Assembly: GCA_029942265.1 (NCBI GenBank)
Contig: JAOZTO010000112.1
Coordinates: 1 to 7,478 of the forward strand
Reading direction: 5' to 3'
DNA: 7,478 nt
DNA from: Desulfocapsa sp.
Lineage (GTDB): Bacteria; Desulfobacterota; Desulfobulbia; Desulfobulbales; Desulfocapsaceae
Positions 1 through 6,524 of this stretch are shown one piece after another (position 1 is the first letter of the stretch; each line of letters begins with the position of its first letter). Below the pieces are notes generated by a model, which saw only the letters and a program-made list of their open reading frames with translations, was not told the DNA's origin and searched no databases. The position numbers and the translations under genes were made by a program.

Positions 1-240
1 GCGCAATTGTTCTATTTAATTTGTCTATCCTTGAAAGGGCTTTTTCATGCATGCTTCGCCAATAGCCAACTTCACATTTGAGTGACAAATATTCTTTTTC
101 TGATATAGTAATTCGGGACGAGATGTCGATAGGCAGATCTGAGAGGTGGGTATCATCAGATCTTTCAAGCGGAGAAAAAGGTGTTTGTTGGCATGTAGCA
201 TTCATGTTTGTTGTTATAACAGACAGAATGAATTGTGTTC
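1..240 (+). pseudogene. Probable decayed 5' part of the integrase
   Basis: No intact gene is present. In the third plus-strand frame the translation contains LSILERAFSCMLRQ (about 21-62), which resembles the last helix of the core-binding (SAM-like) domain of tyrosine integrases. It is followed at once by a TAG stop at 63-65. Further on, the same frame gives ERWVSSDLSSGEKGV and then VVITDRMNCV (up to about 239), which resemble the 'RW-x-D-x-D...GE...V' strand pair and the 'VP-x-TDRL' strand of the catalytic domain. The distance between these pieces is about 30 residues shorter than in a normal integrase, so an internal deletion is likely. The recognisable C-terminal half continues in a different frame from about 235-262, which implies a frameshift there. 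These resemblances are from memory of the family, and each piece alone is weak. The left end runs off the window. Confidence 0.4.
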
Positions 241-600
241 CGAGTTTTCTTCAGATTATTTGTCAACCCGAATATTTACTATAAAAGTAGCAAAACAAAA
301 CTCTGGGAAGAAGGGCCATACAAGGATAGGAAAAAGATAATGAAAACCCTATGCAAAAAGGCGGACGTTCCTTATTTCAGATTCCACGCTCTTCGACATG
401 CAGGTGCATCACTAATGGATAATGCTGGTGCTCCCACTGGCACTATTCAAAAAATTCTCGGTCATGAAAACCGCAAAACCACAGAAATTTATTTGCACAG
501 TTTTAATGAAACATAGAAGCAAGCTATTCGTCATTATGAGGCTGCGAGAGAAAAGTCTCGCATGGAGTCTCACACAACAAAAAAGGCACTCAACTCGTAA
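235..600 (+). pseudogene. Tyrosine recombinase (integrase) C-terminal remnant, interrupted by an amber codon
   Basis: This is the C-terminal catalytic part of a phage or island-type tyrosine recombinase, an enzyme that cuts and joins DNA at attachment sites through a covalent tyrosine intermediate. The H-x-x-R box is seen in FHALRH (His at 385-387, Arg at 394-396). The second histidine is in LGHENR (463-465) and the nucleophile is in TEIYLHS (Tyr at 490-492). The open frame stops at TAG 514-516, just after HSFNET. The same frame then continues as KQAIRHYEAAREKSRMESHT and on to TAA at 598-600, which looks like the normal tail of this family ('...A-x-x-x-YE-x-AR-x-KSHT'), so the amber is probably a nonsense mutation. 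The first catalytic arginine and the N-terminal domains are not in this frame; ATG 235 is only the first start-like codon and not a true start. The 3' end points at the 3' end of tRNA-Phe, the usual position beside an attachment site. Catalytic activity of the fragment is very unlikely. Confidence 0.8.
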
Positions 601-616
601 ATGAGCTAAGTGCCTT
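577..616 (-). terminator. Intrinsic terminator of tRNA-Phe
   Basis: Read on the minus strand just downstream of the tRNA, AAGGCACT (616-609) pairs with AGTGCCTT (590-583). An inner CTC/GAG pairing sits inside the loop, and a run of T follows at 584-579. This is a standard rho-independent terminator 8 bases past the encoded CCA. On the plus strand the hairpin is not followed by a T run, so it does not serve the integrase remnant, although the extended integrase frame ends inside it. Confidence 0.85.
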
Positions 617-623
617 AAATTGT

Positions 624-699
<76 letters not shown>

Positions 700-708
700 A
701 CCTATATG

Positions 709-744
709 CAGTGCTTTTTAACATAACATTTTATCTGGTGTCAA
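709..744 (-). promoter_or_regulatory. Promoter of tRNA-Phe
   Basis: On the minus strand there is a perfect -35 box TTGACA (744-739), a 17-base spacer, and a weak -10 candidate TTAAAA (721-716). The predicted start is near 709-710, about 10 bases before the mature tRNA 5' end. The GC-containing stretch after the -10 (GCACTGC) would fit the discriminator of a stable-RNA promoter. The -35 and spacing are convincing; the -10 matches the consensus in only three of six positions. Confidence 0.6.
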
Positions 745-774
745 CTAATTTTCTCTTCCAACGGAAGATAACTT

Positions 775-809
775 AAAAAAAACACCACATATTCTCAATA
801 TCTTCTGGA
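775..809 (-). terminator. Possible intrinsic terminator after the zinc-ribbon gene
   Basis: On the minus strand, about 27 bases past the stop codon, CCA (809-807) can pair with TGG (787-785), with ATATT-GAG-AATAT as an inner stem. Eight T residues (782-775) follow a few bases later. The stem is AT-rich and has an internal loop, so it is weak. The long T run and its position between this gene and the tRNA promoter favour a terminator. Confidence 0.4.
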
Positions 810-835
810 TCATTGTCTAATAAAAATAAAATTCA

Positions 836-1621
836 TCAATCTAATGAAAGAGTTATACCGTCTAAGCTTCCTTGGGATTTATCTTTTGATTTTGCGGGTG
901 GTGATCCAATTGCACCAAGATCCATATCCATGTTTAGGCCATCAAGGTCACTATCATCCTTTGTAACTTTTTCAGTCGATAGATCAATATCATCCAGCGA
1001 GAAAGAAAAATCGGTATCTTCCATATCTTCTGAAGAGCTCAAGCCAAGATCAAGGTCAAGCCCATCAAGATCCGTATCTTCATCAAAACGTAGTTCTTCA
1101 TCAAATGAAAGTTCCAGTTCTTCAACAGCAGGAGCAGGGATTCCGATAGTATCTTCTGGAGGAGCGAGATCGGAAATATCAGCCAATTCTTCAGGAATTG
1201 TCAGTGTGGTTTGTGCTGTTGCCACAGTTTCGGATGAATCATCGGCCAAATCAAAACTTTCTTCACTGCCTTCATCGGCATCAGCATCTACGTCAAACAA
1301 AAAGTCGTCTTCGTTATCAAAGTCATCTTCGTTAGCATTATTAAAGGTGATTTCACCTTCTAGTTCCTCATCATCGTCTTCATCAAGCAGAATAGCCAAA
1401 TCAGGATCAGAAAAGTCATGTGCATCATCTTCGTCATCAAATTCGACAGCTTCAAGCATATCAGATTCAATATCTTCCTCACCTGGAATCCGAAGAAAAG
1501 AAGGTGCAACGGCGTTATAGGTTGTGCCTTCAACTTCTATACTCCCCGAAATATCTTTCTTACATTTCAGACACTTTTCGATATGATCAAATGAGATATA
1601 ACCACATTTTGGGCAACGCAT
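836..1621 (-). CDS. Zinc-ribbon protein with long acidic tail, function unknown
   Basis: A 261-residue protein that I cannot assign to a function. The N-terminus is a compact zinc ribbon: CPKCG (Cys3, Cys6) and CLKC (Cys17, Cys20), the spacing of small CxxC-x10-CxxC metal-binding ribbons. From about residue 48 to the end the sequence is low in complexity and strongly acidic; Asp plus Glu make up about a third of the whole protein, with very few basic residues. Two related segments, DTDLDGLDLDLG (182-193) and DSDLDGLNMDMDLG (223-236), look like a repeated unit, and the end is SLDGITLSLD. No signal peptide or membrane segment is visible, so a cytoplasmic, largely disordered protein is likely. 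The ATG start at 1621 has AGGGAAGG about 9 bases upstream and places the ribbon at the very N-terminus. It is separated from nadC by 143 bp with its own candidate promoter. Zinc-ribbon proteins with acidic tails are known in deltaproteobacteria, but their role is not clear to me. A binding or scaffold role is only a guess. Confidence 0.85.
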   Translation of the reverse strand: MRCPKCGYISFDHIEKCLKCKKDISGSIEVEGTTYNAVAPSFLRIPGEEDIESDMLEAVEFDDEDDAHDFSDPDLAILLDEDDDEELEGEITFNNANEDDFDNEDDFLFDVDADADEGSEESFDLADDSSETVATAQTTLTIPEELADISDLAPPEDTIGIPAPAVEELELSFDEELRFDEDTDLDGLDLDLGLSSSEDMEDTDFSFSLDDIDLSTEKVTKDDSDLDGLNMDMDLGAIGSPPAKSKDKSQGSLDGITLSLD

Positions 1622-1692
1622 ATTTTAACACCTTCCCTAGAGTATTTTTTCTTTCTGTACGGACAATAGAATCTTTCTTTCCATATCACCTT

Positions 1693-1726
1693 ATTATTGC
1701 AATCTTAATTACAAATAATCAAGATT
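1693..1726 (-). promoter_or_regulatory. Candidate promoter with overlapping palindrome, upstream of the zinc-ribbon gene
   Basis: On the minus strand TTGATT (1722-1717) and AATAAT (1698-1693) are separated by 18 bases and would start a transcript near 1686, about 65 bases before the ATG at 1621. An inverted repeat, AATCTTGATTA-TTTG-TAATTAAGATT (1726-1701), covers the -35 box and most of the spacer. It pairs over 11 positions including one G-U. It could be an operator for a dimeric regulator, or a hairpin at the end of the nadC transcript. On the plus strand it is followed by five T, but no plus-strand gene needs it. The AT-rich background makes chance matches possible. Confidence 0.35.
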
Positions 1727-1764
1727 TTTCCGTAACTATTCAGCGTATGCTAAAAAATAAGCAT

Positions 1765-2607
1765 TCAAGACATATTATTCCAGTCCATTCCTATATCACA
1801 AGAAGGTGCAGAATGAGTAAGGGCACCAGCTGAAATAATATTAACACCAGTTGCGGCAATCCCTTCTACACTATCAAGGTTCACGCCACCGGATGCCTCA
1901 ACCAGTGCCTTACCAGCAATCATAGATACAGCCTTTTTCATTGTTTCACGATCCATATTATCGAGCATGATAATATCAGTGCCACATTCAAGACATTCCT
2001 GAACCTGTTCCAACGTATCTGTTTCAACTTCGATTTTGATGGTGTGAGGAATTTTTTCACGCAGAGTCTGAACTGCTCTGGTTATGGAACCACAGGCCGC
2101 AATATGATTATCCTTAATCAATACGCCATCACTTAAATTAAAGCGATGATTATACCCACCTCCTGCTCGTACCGCATATTTTTCCAGCATCCGTAGACCT
2201 GGAGTTGTTTTTCGAGTATCGGTTATCCGCACAGGATACTGTTTCGTTTTTTCAACAAATCTAGCAGTCAGTGTCGCTATTCCCGAGAGACGTTGCAACA
2301 AATTCAAGGCCACCCGTTCGGCCTTAAGCAGATCAACCACAGCACCCTTTACCGTAAGAAGAATATCACCAGCAACAACATTGCAGCCATCCGGCACGGC
2401 ATCTGTGCACACAATTGTATCATTTTGCAGACAAAACACTTCTGCGGCTACACTTGCTGCTCCGGCAACTACAAAAGATTCTCTGGCCACAAGATTTGCA
2501 CTGCCACATTCACCACGTTCAAAAAGCGGCTCACTACTCAAATCACCATGGCCGATATCTTCTCTTAAAAATCCCCTGAGCTGTCGCCGTAGTATATCCT
2601 TATCCAA
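1765..2607 (-). CDS. nadC: Nicotinate-nucleotide pyrophosphorylase (carboxylating), QPRTase
   Basis: This enzyme makes nicotinate mononucleotide from quinolinate and PRPP, with release of CO2 and pyrophosphate, in the cytoplasmic de novo NAD pathway. The 280-residue product has the usual family length. Family motifs in order are DIGHGDLSS (17-25), NLLQRLSGIAT (102-112), TRKTTPGLR (131-139), GGGYNHRFNLSDGVLIKDNH (149-168), EVET (193-196), LDN (215-217), EASGG (237-241) and SAGALTHSAP (259-268). The basic quinolinate/PRPP-binding residues (R132, K133, H154, R155, K165) and acidic E193 and D216 are all present. The frame is open upstream into valS, but that extension is Lys/Arg-rich and unlike NadC. 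The best start is TTG at 2607, with AGAGG about 10 bases upstream, giving an 8-base overlap with the valS stop. Translational coupling to valS is likely. nadA and nadB are not in the window. Confidence 0.95.
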   Translation of the reverse strand: MDKDILRRQLRGFLREDIGHGDLSSEPLFERGECGSANLVARESFVVAGAASVAAEVFCLQNDTIVCTDAVPDGCNVVAGDILLTVKGAVVDLLKAERVALNLLQRLSGIATLTARFVEKTKQYPVRITDTRKTTPGLRMLEKYAVRAGGGYNHRFNLSDGVLIKDNHIAACGSITRAVQTLREKIPHTIKIEVETDTLEQVQECLECGTDIIMLDNMDRETMKKAVSMIAGKALVEASGGVNLDSVEGIAATGVNIISAGALTHSAPSCDIGMDWNNMS

Positions 2608-5284
2608 TGTCTGCAAGCCTCTTTTCAGCGTCTTCGACTTTAGCAAGCTTTGCCTCAAGTTCGGCCTGCTTCCCTTTTTCTTTCTCAATAATTTCTTCCG
2701 GAGCATTTGCGAGAAACTTCTTATTGCCAAGTTTACCGTTGATTTGTTTTAAAGTTTTTTGGATTTTATTGCGTTCACGCTCAAGCTTTTCACGTTCTTT
2801 ATCCACATCTATCAAACCTTTAAGCGGTACATACATTTCGATATCCTGATAGATATATGTGGCGGCATCGTCTGGTTTTTCTCCCTCATCTGCAATGGTA
2901 AGGGATTCCAGGCGAGTCATGGAAGAAATAGATGGAGCAAATGTTTTAATCAATTCTGTTTTTGTCGCATCACTGCAAAGAAGAAACGCATCAATTTTAG
3001 CAGAAGGATGAACATCTGCTTCTGATCTGATATTACGATAACCTGTGATTATGCCCATGAGTAGTTCCATTTGTGATTCAATTTCTGCATCCTGCCAATC
3101 ACAAACAACTGGGAACTTACTGGTTACGAGCAGAGGCCGATCACCCGGCAAAACACTCCAGATTTCCTCAGAAACAAAAGGTGCAATGGGATGAATAAGC
3201 TTGAGAATAGTCTCCAGCACATGCAGCAAAACTCCTTTTGCCTGATTCTTCAGAGTCTCATCTTTGCTAAACAGATCCGCTTTAATCCATTCCAGATACC
3301 AGTCACAATATTCATGCCACACAAATTGATAAATCACAGAAGCGGCGTCATTAAAACGATATTCATCGAGAGCACGCCTTACATCTTCTGTTGCCTTATC
3401 TGTTCTACTTAATATCCACCTATGGACAAGTGGTAAGTCTTCAGGAGTGTTTACAACATCAGTGATTGATGCGTCACAATTTTCAACATGCATCATGGCA
3501 AATCGAGCCGCATTCCACAATTTATTGATAAAAAAGCGATAGCCTTCAATGCGTTCTTCATCAAGCTTGATTTCACGTCCCTGCGCAGCAAAAGCCGTAA
3601 GGGTAAAACGCATGGCATCCGTTCCGTACTGTTCCATTATAACTAGAGGATCGATTACGTTTCCAGTGGATTTAGACATCTTCTTTCCATGTTTATCTCG
3701 TACCAAAGCATGGAGATACACATCCTTAAACGGCACTTCATCTTCCATAAAATGCAGGCCGAACATCATCATTCGAGCCACCCAGAAGAATAAAATATCA
3801 AATGAGGTGATCAGTACAGAAGTTGGATAAAATGTTTGCAGTTCTTTGGTGTTTTCCGGCCAGCCCATTGTGGAAAACGGCCATAGTGCAGAAGAGAACC
3901 AGGTATCAAGTACATCAGTTTCCTGCTCAATATCTACCGATCCGCACTTGGAGCATTTATCAGGGTCATGGGATTCAACCATCAACTCACCACATGACTT
4001 GCATGTCCAGGCAGGGATTCGATGCCCCCACCATATCTGTCTGGAAATACACCAGTCCCGTATATTATCCATCCAAGAATAATAGGTGTTATACCAGGTT
4101 TTCGGGTAGATATTAATGCGTCCATCACGCACTGCGGTGACAGCTTTTTCAGCAAGTGGTTTCACCGAAACAAACCATTGTAGAGAGGTAGTGGGTTCCA
4201 CGACTGTTGCACAGCGATAGCATTGCCCCACGGCGTGATCGTAATCTTCAATTTCTTCCAAAAACCCTTGGGTTTTCAGATCTTCCACGACTTTCTCACG
4301 ACACTCAAATCGATCAAGACCTTCATACTTCCCAGCTTTTTCGTTCATCACAGCATAATCATCCATCACTTTCATAATATCGAGCGAATGACGAAGGCCG
4401 ATTTCATAATCATCACGATCATGAGCAGGAGTCACCTTTAGAGCACCTGTTCCAAAATCTTTTTGTACGTGGTGATCGAAAACAACGGGAATCGTTCTAT
4501 CAGTGAGTGGCAATGAAATACCCACATCAGCAAGATGTGCATAGCGTTCATCGTCAGGATGCACTGCAACTCCTGTGTCGCCAAGCATGGTTTCCGGACG
4601 GGTTGTGGCTACAACCACATGCCCCGAGCCATCGGCAAAAGGATAACGAATATGGTAGAGCTTACCCTTTTTATCCTCATGCTCCACTTCATCATCAGCA
4701 AGTGCCGTGTGACAGCGCGGACACCAGTTTACAATATAATCACCCTTATAAATCAGGCCGTCATTATACAGTTTGACAAAGGCTTCACGTACAGCCGTGG
4801 ACAAACCTTCATCCATGGTGAAGCGTTCACGCTCCCAATCACAGGATGCGCCCATACGTTTTAACTGGTTAATTATGGTGCTGCCCTTTTCTTTACGCCA
4901 GTCCCAAACTCGTTCGACAAACGCTTCACGTCCAAGATCATGTCGTCCTTTACCTTCCGTGGCCAGTTGTCGTTCAACTACATTTTGAGTGGCTATCCCT
5001 GCATGATCAGTGCCTGGTACCCATAGAGTATTATCACCGCACATTCGATGATAGCGTACCAACACATCTTGCATAGTGTTGTTTAAAGCATGTCCCACAT
5101 GCAAAACGCCGGTAACATTTGGAGGGGGGATCACAACGGAGAAGGAGGGCTTTCCATCTTCCATTTTTGCCTGAAATGACCCAGCTTCTGTCCAACGTTC
5201 AAGCCATTTTTCTTCAACATTATCGAATTGATAACTTTTGGCCAAGGTCTTTTTTTCGTTTATATTTTCCATACTTTTATTCAC
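2600..5284 (-). CDS. valS: Valyl-tRNA synthetase
   Basis: This cytoplasmic class I enzyme charges tRNA-Val with valine and hydrolyses mischarged threonyl-tRNA. The 894-residue length is normal for bacterial ValS. Residues 53-65 (PPPNVTGVLHVGH) hold the HIGH-type ATP signature and 535-539 the KMSKS loop. The editing (CP1) domain includes TTRPETMLGDTGVAVHP (227-243) and VTPAHDRDD (284-292). Four Cys pairs, C188/C191, C355/C358, C428/C431 and C444/C447, correspond to the two zinc sites known in ValS. WWGHRIPAW (418-426) and DVLDTWFSSALWP (457-469) are further family blocks. The last 70 or so residues form a Lys/Glu-rich coiled coil, the ValS-specific tRNA-binding arm. The start is GTG at 5284, because AAGGAA lies 5 bases upstream; the ATG at 5272 would sit 17 bases from it. 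It follows dgt by 67 bp with no clear terminator, and its end overlaps nadC. Confidence 0.98.
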   Translation of the reverse strand: MNKSMENINEKKTLAKSYQFDNVEEKWLERWTEAGSFQAKMEDGKPSFSVVIPPPNVTGVLHVGHALNNTMQDVLVRYHRMCGDNTLWVPGTDHAGIATQNVVERQLATEGKGRHDLGREAFVERVWDWRKEKGSTIINQLKRMGASCDWERERFTMDEGLSTAVREAFVKLYNDGLIYKGDYIVNWCPRCHTALADDEVEHEDKKGKLYHIRYPFADGSGHVVVATTRPETMLGDTGVAVHPDDERYAHLADVGISLPLTDRTIPVVFDHHVQKDFGTGALKVTPAHDRDDYEIGLRHSLDIMKVMDDYAVMNEKAGKYEGLDRFECREKVVEDLKTQGFLEEIEDYDHAVGQCYRCATVVEPTTSLQWFVSVKPLAEKAVTAVRDGRINIYPKTWYNTYYSWMDNIRDWCISRQIWWGHRIPAWTCKSCGELMVESHDPDKCSKCGSVDIEQETDVLDTWFSSALWPFSTMGWPENTKELQTFYPTSVLITSFDILFFWVARMMMFGLHFMEDEVPFKDVYLHALVRDKHGKKMSKSTGNVIDPLVIMEQYGTDAMRFTLTAFAAQGREIKLDEERIEGYRFFINKLWNAARFAMMHVENCDASITDVVNTPEDLPLVHRWILSRTDKATEDVRRALDEYRFNDAASVIYQFVWHEYCDWYLEWIKADLFSKDETLKNQAKGVLLHVLETILKLIHPIAPFVSEEIWSVLPGDRPLLVTSKFPVVCDWQDAEIESQMELLMGIITGYRNIRSEADVHPSAKIDAFLLCSDATKTELIKTFAPSISSMTRLESLTIADEGEKPDDAATYIYQDIEMYVPLKGLIDVDKEREKLERERNKIQKTLKQINGKLGNKKFLANAPEEIIEKEKGKQAELEAKLAKVEDAEKRLADIG
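2618..2622 (-). promoter_or_regulatory. Ribosome binding site of nadC, inside valS
   Basis: AGAGG on the minus strand lies 10 bases before the TTG at 2607, within the last codons of valS. It supports the TTG start over the TTG at 2616, which would have almost no spacing. The site is short and the spacing a little long, as expected if ribosomes mostly arrive from valS. Confidence 0.45.
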
Positions 5285-5289
5285 TAAAA

Positions 5290-5295
5290 TTCCTT
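5290..5295 (-). promoter_or_regulatory. Ribosome binding site that selects the GTG start of valS
   Basis: AAGGAA on the minus strand is followed by the five bases TTTTA and then GTG at 5284. The next in-frame ATG (5272) lies 17 bases from this site, too far for normal initiation, so the GTG start is preferred. Confidence 0.6.
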
Positions 5296-5351
5296 AAATC
5301 TGGTAACAATTCATTGGCTTGGGATATTTTTAACCCAACCCGAACATTTAC

Positions 5352-6446
5352 TCACAATCCAACATTCCAAGGTTTCGGCAGAAAAATCTGCTCATAAATA
5401 CGCATAGCATAACGATCTGTCATTCCAGCTATAAAATCACACACCTGCCTGTGCGCCTGTTTTTGATTAGTCCAGGAATCCGTGCCAAATGATTGCCAGG
5501 AATGTCCGTCAAAATGTCCCAATCCATTTGCCAAAAAATGGCCGTATAGATCCTGGATAATTCGCTGCGCCTTTTCAAACTCGTTATGCACTTTGTAATA
5601 TCGATACACATTTTCATAAAGAAACATTCTAAGATCCGTGATCGCCTGAAGCATCTTTTTACTTATATGCAACCTGCCGTCATTTGCCTCCAAAGTCTCT
5701 ACAATAAGATCACGAACCATAGCACCAGTTCTTTTGGAGTGTCTTTCTCCAACAACTGTCCGAATATCCTGCGGTAAATCGCCCTCAGACAAAATACCTG
5801 CACGAAGAGCATCATCCATATCATGATTCACATACGCAACAATATCAGCGACTCGAACCACCTGTCCCTCAAGAGTAGCAGGAAGTTCAGATTCATTTTT
5901 GGGAAATATATCATTACGCCCTTTAGAGTGCTTAACTATGCCGTTTCGTACCTCAAAGGTTAGATTCAATCCTTTACGTTTATTTTCGAGAATATCTACA
6001 ACTCTCAAGCTGTGTACATAATGCCGAAAACCTCCTGGATGCAACTCGTTCAACGTAGCCTCTCCGGCATGACCGAAGGGTGTATGCCCGAGATCATGTC
6101 CAAGGGCAATCGCCTCTGTTAAGGGGCCATTCAGACACAGAGCTGCAGACATGGTTCGTGCAATCTGCGAAACTTCCAGAACATGGGTGAGGCGTGTCCG
6201 ATAGTGATCACCAGCGGGTGCCAAAAAGACTTGGGTTTTATGTTTCAACCGTCTAAATGTTTTTGAATGGGTAATACGATCCCGATCACGCTCAAAAGGC
6301 ATACGGATATCGCACCCTTCATCTTTTTCTGTGCGAATACGTCCTCTGGTATTCTTATTAAGACACGCATAAGGAGAAAGAATAGCTTCCTCTCGATTTT
6401 CCAGCTGCTGCCGGATAGATTTTCCCACAACCGGTATATATGCCAT
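5352..6446 (-). CDS. dgt: Deoxyguanosinetriphosphate triphosphohydrolase-like protein (HD-domain dNTPase)
   Basis: This family removes triphosphate from dNTPs to give deoxynucleosides, trimming the cellular dNTP pool. The 364-residue product is full length for the short Dgt-like family. Near the N-terminus FERDRDRITHSKTFRRLKHKTQVF (51-74) is the family signature. The metal-binding HD residues are H88 in TRLTHVLEVSQIAR, H117/D118 in GHDLGHTPFGH and D201 in VADIVAYVNHDMDD. The ATG at 6446 has GGAAG 5 bases upstream. There is no signal peptide or membrane segment. It lies 78 bp downstream of prfB and 67 bp upstream of valS on the same strand, probably in one transcript. The exact substrate preference (dGTP or general dNTP, often allosterically activated) cannot be read from the sequence. 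An annotation as 'dGTPase family protein' would be equivalent. Confidence 0.95.
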   Translation of the reverse strand: MAYIPVVGKSIRQQLENREEAILSPYACLNKNTRGRIRTEKDEGCDIRMPFERDRDRITHSKTFRRLKHKTQVFLAPAGDHYRTRLTHVLEVSQIARTMSAALCLNGPLTEAIALGHDLGHTPFGHAGEATLNELHPGGFRHYVHSLRVVDILENKRKGLNLTFEVRNGIVKHSKGRNDIFPKNESELPATLEGQVVRVADIVAYVNHDMDDALRAGILSEGDLPQDIRTVVGERHSKRTGAMVRDLIVETLEANDGRLHISKKMLQAITDLRMFLYENVYRYYKVHNEFEKAQRIIQDLYGHFLANGLGHFDGHSWQSFGTDSWTNQKQAHRQVCDFIAGMTDRYAMRIYEQIFLPKPWNVGL

Positions 6447-6524
6447 AATTACTTCCAGAAATTTTCAATTTCACCTTCAACGCAGTATCTTTGTTCTGTA
6501 AATCTTCGAGATCAAACCACTGAA

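Noticed and set aside
743..759. Small perfect hairpin TCTTCC-GTT-GGAAGA upstream of the tRNA promoter
   Set aside because: It has a 3-base loop and no T tail in either direction, and it lies beyond the stronger T-run candidate. It is probably chance.
813..1520. Long plus-strand serine-rich open frame opposite the zinc-ribbon gene
   Set aside because: It is the mirror of Asp/Glu codons (GAT, GAA) on the other strand, which read as Ser-rich in antisense. It has no domain or good start, and the minus-strand frame has a real zinc ribbon and ribosome binding site.
1747..1764. ATGCT/AGCAT hairpin just after the nadC stop as a terminator
   Set aside because: The stem has only 5 pairs, the T run is in the loop and not after the stem, and no T tail follows on the minus strand.
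2608..2730. N-terminal extension of NadC by 41 residues
   Set aside because: The extra residues are Lys/Arg-rich, lie in the alternate frame of the valS coiled-coil arm, and do not resemble NadC, whose homology begins just after the TTG at 2607.
5312..5335. TTGGG/CCCAA inverted repeat between dgt and valS as a terminator
   Set aside because: It has only 5 pairs around a 10-base loop with no T tail on the minus strand. The gap fits an ordinary intercistronic spacer.
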